Made by a program: the position numbers and the translations under genes. The notes under the pieces are model-generated. The model did not search any database. It was not told the DNA's origin and saw nothing but the letters and a program-made list of their open reading frames with translations. DNA of 64,000 bases from Trichomonas vaginalis G3 (taxonomy: Eukaryota; Parabasalia; Trichomonadida; Trichomonadidae): NCBI RefSeq assembly GCF_026262505.1, contig NC_067203.1, forward strand, positions 9,114,001-9,178,000, in the 5' to 3' direction. This document shows positions 1-9,269 of the stretch, piece by piece. Every line of letters starts with the position of its first letter. Position 1 is the stretch's first letter.

Positions 1-336
1 AGTCGAAATTATTATATCGTAGACTCTACGCAAGGTAATGGATATCTTATAAAAGCTGCTGACGACTCCATTGCATTTTATCCTCGACATAAATTAGTTG
101 AAAGTAGTAATGGCAAATTTGCTGAAACCATTGACGAAGCAAAGCGAGGAGTGGTTATTGAAATACTTGGCTATAACATAAACGATGACACTTATAAAGT
201 AAGATATGAAGGAGGCGTTGAAGATGTTATACCATCTAAGAACTTGAGAGAGTCAAAGCCAACACATCTGGGACCATTAGAGCGGGAGTACTGGAAAGAC
301 AAAAATAAGCCAGAAAGAATAAGAAAATTCTTCTAA
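1..336 (+). CDS. C-terminal part of a probable Polinton integrase (runs off the left edge)
   Basis: The frame is open from base 1 and ends at 336, giving about 111 residues. A closely similar stretch lies at 36178-36521 in element B. Both have YYIVDS, QGNGYLIKAAD, VEDVIP/VDDKIL, NLRES and EYWKDKNKP motifs, and both sit just upstream of a KilA-N gene. The small beta-rich, charged domain at the end of a gene beside a Polinton replication set resembles the chromo/SH3-like tail of Polinton integrases, but no DDE catalytic core is inside the window, so the assignment is inference. It could equally be the tail of another element-specific protein. Confidence 0.4.
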   Translation, partial: SRNYYIVDSTQGNGYLIKAADDSIAFYPRHKLVESSNGKFAETIDEAKRGVVIEILGYNINDDTYKVRYEGGVEDVIPSKNLRESKPTHLGPLEREYWKDKNKPERIRKFF

Positions 337-428
337 ACTTTTTCATTAGATGTAAATCAGACAAAGCATTTACCAGAAAGAATAAGATAATTCTTCTAAA
401 CTTTTTCATTAGATGTAAATCAGACAAA
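310..428. repeat. Tandem duplication, 63-bp period
   Basis: Two adjacent copies of a 63-bp unit start at about 310 and 373 (CCAGAAAGAATAAGA start, ending in ATCAGACAAA). The first copy includes the last codons and stop of the integrase-tail frame, so the duplication arose at the 3' end of that gene. The copies differ at only a few positions. Confidence 0.85.
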
Positions 429-552
429 ATAATTTTTAGGGAAGAGTATTATAAGGCATTTTGTGAAGAATATAGCAACAGTCCGAATTCCGGCGGTTGC
501 TTTTTATACAAAATTCATGCGGGAATTCCTGATGAAATCAGACAAAAATATA

Positions 553-605
553 ATTGAGGTGAAGAGGTGAGATTTCACCTCTTTTTTCACCTGTTTTTTC
601 ACCCT
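553..605. repeat. GGTGA/TCACC intergenic hairpin module, copy 1
   Basis: A run of GGTGA and TCACC pentamers forms the hairpin GAGGTGA-GATT-TCACCTC followed by T-runs and further TCACC units. The same module recurs at 1399-1453, and in reverse orientation at 2508-2553, 2690-2733 and, degraded, at 12401-12442. It always lies between genes of element A. A role as gene-end/terminator structure or recombination site is inference. Confidence 0.75.
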
Positions 606-636
606 CACGAATTTTCATGAATTTCCTTAAGATAGA

Positions 637-695
637 AAAAATAAAGTTAGTTTTATTTTTATTTATTTTTTTTTATTTTGTATGTAAGAACAGAA
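637..695 (+). promoter_or_regulatory. Class 1 (replication/regulator) start-proximal box
   Basis: An A/T block with AAAATAAAGTTAGTTTTA, then long T-runs, then ATTTTGTATGTAAG lies directly before the KilA-N ATG at 696. Almost the same block precedes 1569, 2840 and, in element B, 36728 and 37788. The spacing to the ATG is short and constant, which suggests a core promoter or initiator belonging to the element. Confidence 0.55.
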
Positions 696-1361
696 ATGTC
701 AGTCGAAGCAAAGACGTTCACGAACAAATCTAATGGCGAAACATTCACAAAAGGCACTTATAACGGTATTGAAGTCTTACGTAGAGACAAGGATGGTTAC
801 ATTAATGCAACAAAGATGGCAAGAGAAGCGGGAAGGTTAAACCATTTAAACAGATTTCTCAATAGTGCTAAAATGCAGGAAATTCTTGAGTTTTGGTTGA
901 AAGAATACGGTCGAGCCAAAAGTGGCTCGACCTCAAAACAAGCATTTTATGAGCTTACTAAGGGTGTTATAAATGAATTCAAATGTATTTACATACATCC
1001 TGACCTCGTTCATTTTGTTGCTGAATGGTGCTCTGTAAAGTATGCATTTTATGTCAAAGATATTATGGACTCCATAGACAAGAAAGTTCATGAGAAATTA
1101 GATGAAGAAGAACTCGAAGATACAGTAGAGAATGCTAAACATTTGTTTGAAGAAGAAGTTAGAAAAATGTGCGAAAAACAATTAGAACATGAACGTGAGA
1201 TATGTTATGGTTATAGAGATTCTCCATACGAACTAGACCAATGGGAACAAGAAGATTTAAAGAGAGAATTTAGAGAATATGAACTCGCTAAGATAGCATT
1301 AGAAACTGCAGAAAAGAAGTTAAAAGTTTGGGGTCGTTTTGTACAAAAATATTGTGAGTAA
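696..1361 (+). CDS. KilA-N domain protein, element A
   Basis: This encodes 221 residues from ATG 696; the frame is open further upstream but only through a non-ATG codon. KilA-N is a DNA-binding domain common in large DNA viruses and phages and is probably regulatory here. Seen in the sequence: GTYNGIEVLRRDKDGYINAT near residues 19-38, and the closing YIHPDLVHFVAEW and KYAFYVKDIMD helices near residues 90-120. A long acidic/basic coiled-coil tail follows. The gene follows the class 1 upstream box. The copy at 36728-37393 in element B differs at only about eight residues, far fewer than most other shared genes, so the two were exchanged recently. A short hairpin, GAGCC/GGCTC, lies inside the gene at 913-928. 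Confidence 0.85.
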   Translation: MSVEAKTFTNKSNGETFTKGTYNGIEVLRRDKDGYINATKMAREAGRLNHLNRFLNSAKMQEILEFWLKEYGRAKSGSTSKQAFYELTKGVINEFKCIYIHPDLVHFVAEWCSVKYAFYVKDIMDSIDKKVHEKLDEEELEDTVENAKHLFEEEVRKMCEKQLEHEREICYGYRDSPYELDQWEQEDLKREFREYELAKIALETAEKKLKVWGRFVQKYCE

Positions 1362-1398
1362 ATGAACCATTTATTTTTATTGAATTCACCAAAAATAT

Positions 1399-1453
1399 AA
1401 TTGAGGTGAAGAGGTGAGATTTCACCTCTTTTTTCACCTGTTTTTTCACCCTC
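1399..1453. repeat. GGTGA/TCACC intergenic hairpin module, copy 2
   Basis: A near-exact second copy of the module at 553-605. The flanking bases CGTGAATTTTCATGAATTTCC and the following upstream box are also duplicated, so a whole gene-spacer unit was copied. Unlike copy 1, this copy is interrupted at its right edge by a twin-hairpin insert (1454-1484). Confidence 0.8.
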
Positions 1454-1484
1454 GCCGCTTAGCGGCTCAGACCCTTTGGGTCTC
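1454..1484. repeat. Twin-hairpin micro-insertion (filled site)
   Basis: Two tandem perfect hairpins with three-base loops: GCCGC-TTA-GCGGC (1454-1466) and GACCC-TTT-GGGTC (1470-1482). The paralogous spacer at 598-625 reads straight through without it, so this is a clean empty-versus-filled pair within one element. Its G+C content is far above that of its surroundings. Confidence 0.8.
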
Positions 1485-1519
1485 GTGAATTTTCATGAAT
1501 TTCCTTAAGATATAGAAAA

Positions 1520-1568
1520 AATAAAGTTAGTTTTATTTTTATTTATTTTTTTATTTTGTATAAAAGAT
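1520..1568 (+). promoter_or_regulatory. Class 1 start-proximal box
   Basis: The block AAAATAAAGTTAGTTTTA plus T-runs plus ATTTTGTATAAAAGAT ends right at the ATG at 1569. It is a copy of the box before the KilA-N gene and is part of the duplicated spacer. Confidence 0.55.
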
Positions 1569-2510
1569 ATGATTTCAACAATCGGCACAACAACAATTCA
1601 AACAACTACAGCACCAAACTCGTTAGTCATGAATCCTACGTCAATGTTGGTAGAGATGAAAAGCTTTATTCCTTCTTCATATACTTTTGAAACAGAAATC
1701 CAGAAGATAAAGCAAGAACTTTTAACAAGTAATTTAGACTGTAGTGCGAAAGATGAAACAAATGAACAGTATCTTTATGAAATGGAGGACCTCATCGACC
1801 ATTTGCCTAAACTACCTGAAATTCAACAGCAAAAACTAACTATTCCTGAATTCGACGAAATTGAAGTCAAAGCAACTGACTCAGTAAAAATTAAGAAATT
1901 CATACGTAAAGTAAATTATGAATTCCTTGGTTTTCATTGCAACCATAAAGTTATGGACAAAGATTGCGACATGGTTTATAAAAATATTTCTGACCTTTAC
2001 AAATCCGAAGAATTTAAGACATACGATAACTTTGTTTCATTAGTTGCAAAATGTGTATGGCAGATAAGAGATAAAGATAGAAGAGGTAAAGTATGGAATG
2101 AACAGATAAGACCCGCTATGTTTGAGTTAAAGAAAACCATTGACGCTTTAGTTGTTTTAGCTGGTTTTATTTCAATGTATAACGCAAAAACGATGCCGCA
2201 ATGTTCAAAATGTAAGGCAGCAATAAGAAAATATAACTACTCAGTCAAAGAGATAGAAAGAATGCGAAACGACTATGCAGACTTAAAGAAAGAAGCAGAA
2301 AAGCCAGCAGAAGATAAAATGGATATGTTGACATTTCTTAATAAAAACTATCCAACAGCAGAAGATTTCCTTCTGTCTGACGTCAAGAAGAAGTATAAAG
2401 AAACCTTCAGCATGATTAAAACATTCGATGTACTAAAAGAAGAAATAGAAGCTACGAAATTGTTTAGGATTTCAAATATACATCGTACAATTCATGTAAA
2501 ACGCTTGTGA
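1569..2510 (+). CDS. Element A protein of unknown function (313 aa)
   Basis: An intact frame from ATG 1569 encoding 313 residues. I do not recognise a family. The first 35 residues are Thr/Ser-rich and probably disordered; the rest is charged and mostly helical. A CSKCKAAI motif near residues 213-220 gives two cysteines, with further cysteines at CNHK near 124 and DKDCD near 131. The gene lies between two KilA-N-type genes and carries the same upstream box, so it probably belongs to the same early regulatory/replication group. Element B has no counterpart in its matching spacer; it carries a primase-helicase in that interval instead. Confidence 0.6.
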   Translation: MISTIGTTTIQTTTAPNSLVMNPTSMLVEMKSFIPSSYTFETEIQKIKQELLTSNLDCSAKDETNEQYLYEMEDLIDHLPKLPEIQQQKLTIPEFDEIEVKATDSVKIKKFIRKVNYEFLGFHCNHKVMDKDCDMVYKNISDLYKSEEFKTYDNFVSLVAKCVWQIRDKDRRGKVWNEQIRPAMFELKKTIDALVVLAGFISMYNAKTMPQCSKCKAAIRKYNYSVKEIERMRNDYADLKKEAEKPAEDKMDMLTFLNKNYPTAEDFLLSDVKKKYKETFSMIKTFDVLKEEIEATKLFRISNIHRTIHVKRL

Positions 2511-2733
2511 AAAAAGAGGTGAAAAAACAGGTGAAATCTCACCTCTTCATCTAAACATTATTTTTATTGAATTCAGCAACAAAATTCTGAGTAAAATAAT
2601 TTTTAGGGCATGTGTCAAACCGTTGAGTTTTCACAAAATTCCAAAAATAACGTTTAACATGTGAAACGTTTATAAAATAACTGGGGTAGAAATGAGGTGA
2701 AAAAAGAGGTGAAATCTCACCTCTTCACCTAAA
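2508..2733. repeat. Inverted GGTGA/TCACC modules (two copies)
   Basis: Copies at 2508-2553 and 2690-2733 are in the reverse orientation to those at 553 and 1399. The first overlaps the stop codon of the preceding gene. Each contains AGGTGAAAT-CTCACCTC and a following CATTATTTTTATTGAATTC block, which also occurs near 1372-1388. Confidence 0.75.
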
Positions 2734-2784
2734 CATTATTTTTATTGAATTCAGCACAAAAATCATGAATTTCATTAGTTAGAA

Positions 2785-2839
2785 AAATAAAGTTAGTTTT
2801 ATTTTTATTTATTTTTTTATTTTGTATGTAAAGACAGTA
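2785..2839 (+). promoter_or_regulatory. Class 1 start-proximal box
   Basis: Another copy of the AATAAAGTTAGTTTTA plus T-run plus ATTTTGTATGTAAAG block, here directly before ATG 2840. Confidence 0.55.
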
Positions 2840-3667
2840 ATGTCAACATTAGAGAACACAACAATTGCTATCGTTCATGAAGCCATAAATGAAGAATACG
2901 AATACATACAGTATAACAAACAATTGAGACTCATTCGTTCGGTCAAAGACGATATGTACCAGATGCAAAGTATAATGAACGCTCTTCGTTCTACAAAGCA
3001 AGCATATCATTGGTTTGAAAACCAACAGACAAAAGAACTTTTAGAAGAATTTCCTCATATGATTGCTTCCCTCGGAAAACCGAGAGAAGAGATTCCGTAC
3101 GAAAATCGCAAGAATTTGGCTCCTGGTTTGAAAGGTTATTATGTTCATAGACTTTTAGTAAATGCTGTAGCAATGTGGGCTTCACCTCGTTATGCTTGTT
3201 ATATTTTCATGATGTTAGATGAACTATATAAAGCAGAACGTGGAGAGATGGAAAAGAAACTTCAAGCAAAAGATGAAGTCATTGAATCCAAAGACAAAAG
3301 CATACAGAAAAGAATACCGCGTTCAGTACCAAAAGGAAAGGAAAAGAGTTATAGGTATATGATATATACTGAAGAGTTGGAGAAAGAAGAAGATAAAGAT
3401 ATGGTTATGTTGCATTTAGTCAGAAGAAACAACAAGAGCTTTTATGACTTAGCTAAAATATATAAATCTGACAGAAACTGGTTCTATCGTGAAAACTTAC
3501 CGATTTCAATGACACCGAATGAGCAAATAAAGGAAATTGTCAAAAATACTCTTCCTCAAACACACTATGACATCAAAGGTTGCACAATACTTACATTCAA
3601 AGAAGACTTAACATTACTGAAGGGAAAAATAACAGAATATTTCGATAACTTCAAAGAGGAAGAATAA
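2840..3667 (+). CDS. MSV199/KilA-N-like protein with DUF3627-like C-terminus
   Basis: This encodes 275 residues from ATG 2840, preceded by the class 1 box. The first half has YHWFENQQTKELLEEF (near residues 55-70) and a GYYVHRLLVNAVAMWASPRY helix pair followed by FMMLDELYKAE, the usual closing part of KilA-N/MSV199 domains. The second half, after a charged linker, has YTEELEKEEDKDMVMLHLVR and further aromatic/basic residues, resembling the DUF3627-type C-terminal domain seen in iridoviruses and other large DNA viruses. It is probably a DNA-binding regulator. The frame looks intact. It is a different lineage from the KilA-N protein at 696-1361. Confidence 0.7.
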   Translation: MSTLENTTIAIVHEAINEEYEYIQYNKQLRLIRSVKDDMYQMQSIMNALRSTKQAYHWFENQQTKELLEEFPHMIASLGKPREEIPYENRKNLAPGLKGYYVHRLLVNAVAMWASPRYACYIFMMLDELYKAERGEMEKKLQAKDEVIESKDKSIQKRIPRSVPKGKEKSYRYMIYTEELEKEEDKDMVMLHLVRRNNKSFYDLAKIYKSDRNWFYRENLPISMTPNEQIKEIVKNTLPQTHYDIKGCTILTFKEDLTLLKGKITEYFDNFKEEE

Positions 3668-3721
3668 AAAAATCTAAGCTAATTTTATTTTTTTTAAAAA
3701 TTTTATCTCATATGAAAGAAC

Positions 3722-3937
3722 ATGAATTTAGAATATTCGGAACTCATGACAGAAGAAGAGAACGAACAACATGTAAAAGATTATGCAAAATTTCTGAAGA
3801 CATACAAAGCATTTAAACAATATCTAAATGCTTCTAAAGATTATGCAAAATTTCTGAAGGTATATAAAGCTTATGAAAAAGCGTATGAAAAGTTTATACA
3901 TTGGGGAATTGTTGTAAAATATCGATATGAAGACTAA
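3722..3937 (+). CDS. Small lysine/tyrosine-rich protein with an internal repeat
   Basis: A 71-residue protein from ATG 3722. DYAKFLKTYKAF near residues 20-31 repeats as DYAKFLKVYKAY near 40-51, so the gene contains an internal duplication of about 19-20 residues. It is preceded by an A/T block (AATCTAAGCTAATTTTATT, then T-runs, then ATATGAAAG) of the same type as the PolB upstream block. Family unknown. Its reality rests on the upstream block and intact frame. Confidence 0.45.
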   Translation: MNLEYSELMTEEENEQHVKDYAKFLKTYKAFKQYLNASKDYAKFLKVYKAYEKAYEKFIHWGIVVKYRYED

Positions 3938-3954
3938 CCAAAATATATTTTTGC

Positions 3955-4427
3955 TTAAATAGCTTCAGGGTCTATTTCTTCAACCATTTCACTTCCTTCG
4001 TCAATGTCAATAGAAGCTTCTTCAACCTTTGGTAAGAATTTCTGTATAACATCTTTGTTCGTTATTGTCTTCAGAGATGAAGGATAATATTTCACATTTG
4101 TTTCACCTTCTTATATTCTTTCTGTTCGGAAAGATTTAAAGCAATACTGAAGAAGTCAATGTTAGAGTTCTTTATGACAGTATAGTGTGTATCTTTGACA
4201 TTCACGAAGAAACTCTTTTGTTTCAAAACTACTGCTAACTCTTGTGAAGTATAACGTTTGCGGTCAATGACGATAGCTAATGGTCTGACATACTGACCAA
4301 ACTTAGATTCTTTCACAAACTTCTTGTTAAAGATAACATTAACATTTGAAGCATTATTGAACTCATTCTTGATGGCAGTAGCGAGAGCATTGTATGAAAA
4401 GAACTTGCAATCTTGCATGTGTTTCAT
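3955..4427 (-). pseudogene. Small conserved element protein (A copy), broken
   Basis: The counterpart in element B lies at 40241-40744, in the same place: convergent to the previous gene and divergent from PolB. Shared motifs are SYNALATA, NVNVIFNKKFVKES, DRKRYT and an acidic tail ending in EEIDPEA. The family is unknown to me; the constant position beside PolB suggests a replication accessory or regulator. The A copy is broken, with about one break. Confidence 0.55.
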
Positions 4428-4439
4428 TAAAATAAAAAT

Positions 4440-4516
4440 ATTAAATTATTTTGAAAAATAACTTAAAAAATCTAATCTAATTTTTTCAAAAAATATTTTT
4501 TTATTTCCTACTAAAG
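4440..4516 (+). promoter_or_regulatory. Class 1 box before PolB; divergent spacer
   Basis: The 89-bp divergent spacer holds AAAAAATCTAATCTAATTTT, then T-rich DNA and TATTTCCTACTAAAG immediately before the PolB ATG. The same arrangement, ending in TTTTCCATAAAAG, precedes PolB in element B at 40790-40844. Confidence 0.5.
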
Positions 4517-7500
4517 ATGTATCGGAAGTTGTCTAAGTTAGAACACTCGGAAATAAAACAACTTCTTACAGAAGCTAATATAGATGTTGCAAAGCATTAC
4601 GCAACAAACAAAAAAGCACTCGCTGACATCCTCAATGACTATAATGGTGCAATAAGTTATGATAGAATTCATGAGTTCATAAAGCCGCAACGCGGCGAGG
4701 ACGAAGTCCATGCAAGAGCATTTCCTTTAAATGACGTTGCTATTGACTTATATCATAGACGTTCAGTACCTCATGAAGTAAGAAGAGAAATGTTTGACAT
4801 AACAAATGCAAACGTTGGTGAAACAAGAAGAAGAGACGACACACTGAAACAACAGAGAAGAGAGATGTTTAAAGCGCTATAGAACAAGTTCGCAAAGCTA
4901 ACGATGTCATTCGTTCCATTGACGACAAACCAAAAGAAGGTGAGAGATGGTTAAAGAAAGATGAAGAGAATAGGAAGAGAAATGTGAAGTCAGGCAATAG
5001 ACTCATTGACTTTAACATCGAAGCTTTAGATGAACCAAACAGAGACTACTTACACAAACATTTCGGTAAGGTTTTCATGAGACTCTTAGAGAAATTAAAA
5101 TAAACTCACAACAAAGATGGATGGTATGTTATAAACTTGGTGGAAAGTATGAATGTTCTACGTTAAACCTCAATAATATTGGAACATTACTACATCAGCT
5201 CTTGAAGGAGAACTTTATATCAGAGATAGAAGCAAATGCTGCAGGTATTGTTGAAATGCACTATGACTTCTTCTTGACAAACATAAAGAATCTTACTGAA
5301 ATAAAGATGTATGATTTAACAGAATATGAAGGCTTAACGATGTCAGATGTAAAGAAAGGCAAACCAAAAAAGAGACCATATAGAGATGAAAGCACACTGA
5401 CAAATGACCAGAAAGCCATTTTGGAAGCTCTTAAGCAAACAGGAAACCCAGCACTTATAGAAAGCTTTTGGAAAGATAATGGTGAAAAGAAGTTTTATAA
5501 GAAGAGAAGCGGTCAGTTCTGGAAGTATCTTTGCACATTACCTATAAATCTTGAACGCTACCAAATCTTCAATGAACTGAACAAAAGAACTGCAACACTT
5601 ATGACAGAAGACAATGTTTCGTTTATGCTTGCATTCAGGCTGGAGTAGATGGAGAGACTATTGACCACATGAGAGAAGTCATTCGTGTTAGAGACTTTCC
5701 TCAAAGTAAAGTACAAGAAATTTCTGACGCAACAGGTATAGCATTTAATGTTACCATTGGTTATTTCAATGACTCAAGACATAATGAAATAAAGAGATAC
5801 ATACCAAAAGAATGTGAAACTGTTCGAACTATTGACTTACTTCTTGTTGAAGACCACTACATGCTAAACGAAAGATTACCAATGACAACATATTTCATCA
5901 GAAATTACAAAGAAATTCTCAAAGCTTGTGGTGGAATGAACATTGAGAAACAAATGAAGATTTATACAAAGAGAGAAGATAAATATGTAGTTCGTTATGA
6001 TAGAACAACACCGTTATGGGATGTTATGAAAACATTGTGGGAGTGCAAATATTTCGAACCTATTTCTTATGGAGAACTTTTCACATATACGACTGACTTA
6101 TATAAACAGAACCTTGCACCATTTAAAGATTTGACATATGCTCCAAAGTATTGTGTACAACTGAAGAAGAAAGCCGAGTCAAAAGAAGTAAATAAAAATA
6201 AGTGCAAGTTCATTCCTGAGCACGTTTTCTTTGCTGACTTTGAGTGCAGTACCGATGGCTTTCATAAAGCTTTTAACATATGTTATGACAGTGAAGATGG
6301 TTCAGTGAGTGAAAGCATTTGGGGTCAGAACTGTGCAACAGAATTTTTGGAACGACTTCCTGACAAGAGTTTAATATATTTCCATAACCTCAGTTATGAT
6401 ATAAACTTCATCTTAAGACACATGACAGAAGTGAAAGGAACTCCCATCATTAAAGGTTCACGAACAATGCAAATAACTGGCTTATATAAAGGAAGGGCAA
6501 TTATTATAAAAGACTCTTACAGTGTTATAAATAAGAAGCTTAAACTATTTCCTGCTATGTTTAACTTACAAACAGGACCGAAAGAAGTATTTCCATACAA
6601 CTACTACAGCAGTATTTGTTAGCAAATGACAACAGAACTGGTGTCATTTCTGAAGCATGTAAGTTTATCCGGGATGCAGATACATTCATGAAAAACATAG
6701 ATTCCATCAAAGGTTGCAGAATAGATGAGAACCACTTCGACTTAGAAAAGTATAGCACATTTTATTGCAAACAAGATGTAAGAATTTTAAGAGAAGGTTT
6801 TGTTAAGTTCCGCAATGACATATTGAAAGAATTTGATTTAAACGTTTATGACTACGTTAGTATTTGTTCAATTGCTAACAAATTATTTGAGAACAGAGTG
6901 TACTTCCCGAATGGAAATTTATATGACCTCTCAAATAAACCAAGAGAATTTATTTCACGCTGTATTCAAGGTGGAAGATGTATGCTGTCAGATAACATGA
7001 AACAAAAGAGCGAAAAGAAACTCATTGCTGACTTCGACGCTGTTTCATTATATCCATCAGCTATAGCAAGACTTTATACTTTAGAAGGATTCCAAAGGTT
7101 ATGAAGAAAGAAATGTTAAGCACAGAGTATCTCATGAGACATTTATTCGATGACGACCAAAAGGAACCCATTGGTGAAAAGTTTATGTCTGGCTTCTTTG
7201 TTCTCATTAAGATAACAGAGATTGGAATACATAGACACTTTCCTTTAATAGTTTGTGACCCTGAACTAAATCCAGAACTTAACGTTCCCAGAAGTTCAAA
7301 CACTTGCTGTTTAATGTATGTTGACCATATAACATTACAAGACCTCATAAAATATCAAGGTGTCAAATGTGAAGTGTTGCAAGGATACTATTACGATGGA
7401 AACAGAGATATTAGAATAAGAGATGAAGTAAAGAAGTTGTTTGAGTTAAGGTTAAAGTATAAGAAAGAAGGAAATCCTTTGCAAGAAAATATAAAGCTCA

Positions 7501-8285
7501 TTCTGAACAGTATTTATGGCAAAACTATTCTATCTCCTATTGAGTCAAAAATAACCATAGTAAATGACAAAGATGCTATAAGATATGCCATCAGAAACTA
7601 CAACCATATAGTGAAGTTCGAAGGTTTGGATGGTTCAGATAAAACTATTTTCAAGCTAACGAAAAGCATTTGCAGACACTTTAACTTCTGTCCACTTGGT
7701 GTTAATTTGTCTATGTCGAAGAGAATAATGTGTGAAGTATTCTGTACTGCTGAGACTTAGGAATGGACATCTTTTATAGCGATACGGACAGTATGCATCT
7801 CTACAATGAAGATATCCCTCGTTTAGCTGAAGAGTTTGAGAAACGTTATGGAAGAGTTCTCATTGGTAAAAACCTTGGTCAATTTCATAGCGACTTTGCA
7901 GAAATCACAAAAGAAAACAAAGTTTAGCATACAAGTCAATATTTTGTGGAAAGAAGACTTACATAGACTTACTCACGAATGATTTAAATGAAGTTGCATT
8001 TCACTGCAGAATGAAAGGCGTGAAGCAAGATGTTATTGCTTTAACCGCTAATGAAATGTTTCCTGACTCTGTTCAGTGTTTCTATGATGAAGATAAAGGT
8101 TTAATGGTTCCGCAAGGAAAATTTGACAAAGACTCTGAGTTCAGTTTAATGAAACTTTACAAAGCACTTTATGAGGTCAAGAGATTGGATTTGACTTATG
8201 TAAGTCTTGTCAACCTTGCTTTGCTGAAAAGTTTAACTTCTCAATAACGACTAAAACAAGCTTTATTCGTAAGTTGAAGTTCTGA
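4517..8285 (+). pseudogene. polB: Protein-primed family B DNA polymerase, element A (broken)
   Basis: Polinton DNA polymerases copy linear element DNA from a protein primer. Landmarks: 3'-5' exonuclease Asp-Glu motif FFADFECS near 6230, exo II FHNLSYDINF near 6380, exo III YCKQDVRIL near 6765, polymerase motif A DFDAVSLYPS near 7035 and motif B NSIYGK near 7510; motif C DTDSM also has a recognisable position near 7775. The copy is a fossil with about half a dozen breaks. It is collinear with element B's PolB at 40845-44595, but similarity is patchy: about 110 bases near 6940-7055 are almost identical to B, while the first 55 residues share only about half. A twin-hairpin insert sits near the 5' end (4684-4709). 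Confidence 0.9.
4684..4709. repeat. Twin-hairpin micro-insertion inside PolB
   Basis: GCCGC-AAC-GCGGC (4684-4696) followed by GGAC-GAA-GTCC (4699-4709). The element B polymerase lacks this segment: the stretch before the shared FPL(N)D motif is nine residues (27 bases) shorter there. The insert is a multiple of three and GC-rich in an AT-rich gene. Confidence 0.75.
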
Positions 8286-8372
8286 GGTCATGAATGAGTC
8301 ATGAATGAGGTCATTTATTTTTGTCAGCAATGAGGTCATGAATGAGGTCATAAAATAGGTCATTCGTGATAA
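8286..8372. repeat. GGTCAT direct-repeat cluster after PolB
   Basis: At least six GAGGTCAT/GTCATGAATGAG units fill the spacer between PolB and the convergent minor-capsid candidate. This is the same kind of short-unit intergenic array as the GGTGA modules, but with a different unit. Confidence 0.7.
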
Positions 8373-8386
8373 AATATAGCGTAGAT

Positions 8387-9245
8387 TTACAATACTGCGA
8401 TGGTAGAGTTTAAGAGTTGTGCTTCAATGTAGAGACAGTCCTTATGGTCTGGAGGTAAGAACACTGGGCAGTTATGGTCATGAGTGGAGAACATGTCTAT
8501 CCAAAACTCACGATTGAAGCCAGTTAATTTATAGTATTTAGGGTTAGGAAGTGGTGAAGTTCTTGTATGACCAATGAACTCATTTTCAACTCCCTTACTT
8601 AAGTTTGAATATAATATAGCTTGCTTTCTATCCCAAATGCCAGGAAATGTTAAATTTCGGAAAATTCATTTTTCCTCGGAAGCATTGCATCATAATTGAA
8701 AACATTCTTGAAATCATCACTTGGTTCAGAGATTTGAAATCTTATACGTAATGGATTTTCTTTCTTTTAGCGACTTCATTGAATGGTGAATATATAACAA
8801 ACTGACAGTCATGTGTTCCATCTTCATTTTCATTAAATTCATAATGAAAGTCTATAAGTTGTGGCTGACTACCTTCTTCTTTCAGTTGTGCAAGAAACTC
8901 ACGTAAAGGCTGTAAAGTTTGTACTTCAATGTTAAACTTTTTCTCGAACATTTCATTAAATGAAATCATACAGTCTTCTAACGTTGTATCGTCTTTAAAG
9001 TATTTGTATATGTGAATGTTTTGGGCGCTTAAAGACTGTTCGTCATTTTCTATCTCGACTTGAAGTATAAAGTCAACCTTTCTGAAAGCACGTGTTATAT
9101 ACATATTTGTTATGCCAATGTACTTCTCTTCATTTATGTTCACAATCCAGTCTGTTGGAAACTTAAACGTTACTCTGTTCCCCTTTATTTTGACGTCAGG
9201 GTTTTCACTACTGAACGCAACAGATAAAGGTATTTGTCTATACAT
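8387..9245 (-). pseudogene. Minor-capsid candidate, element A (broken)
   Basis: This is the counterpart of the intact 279-residue protein at 47682-48521. Shared features: the start MYRQ(I/V)PL, VAFSSEN, YITR(A/G)FRKV, HIYKYFKDDTTL and, at the other end, QLLNSTIA. A beta-rich protein of this size next to the major capsid gene in Polintons is usually the penton/minor capsid protein, but I see no decisive motif. The copy is broken, with about one or two breaks. It points back towards PolB, opposite to the arrangement in B. Confidence 0.5.
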
Positions 9246-9269
9246 TTAATTCGGATAAAAATAAACCAT

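Noticed and set aside
236-427. Minus-strand open frame opposite the integrase tail
   Set aside because: It arises from the 63-bp tandem duplication read backwards (the same peptide appears twice) and has no upstream box.
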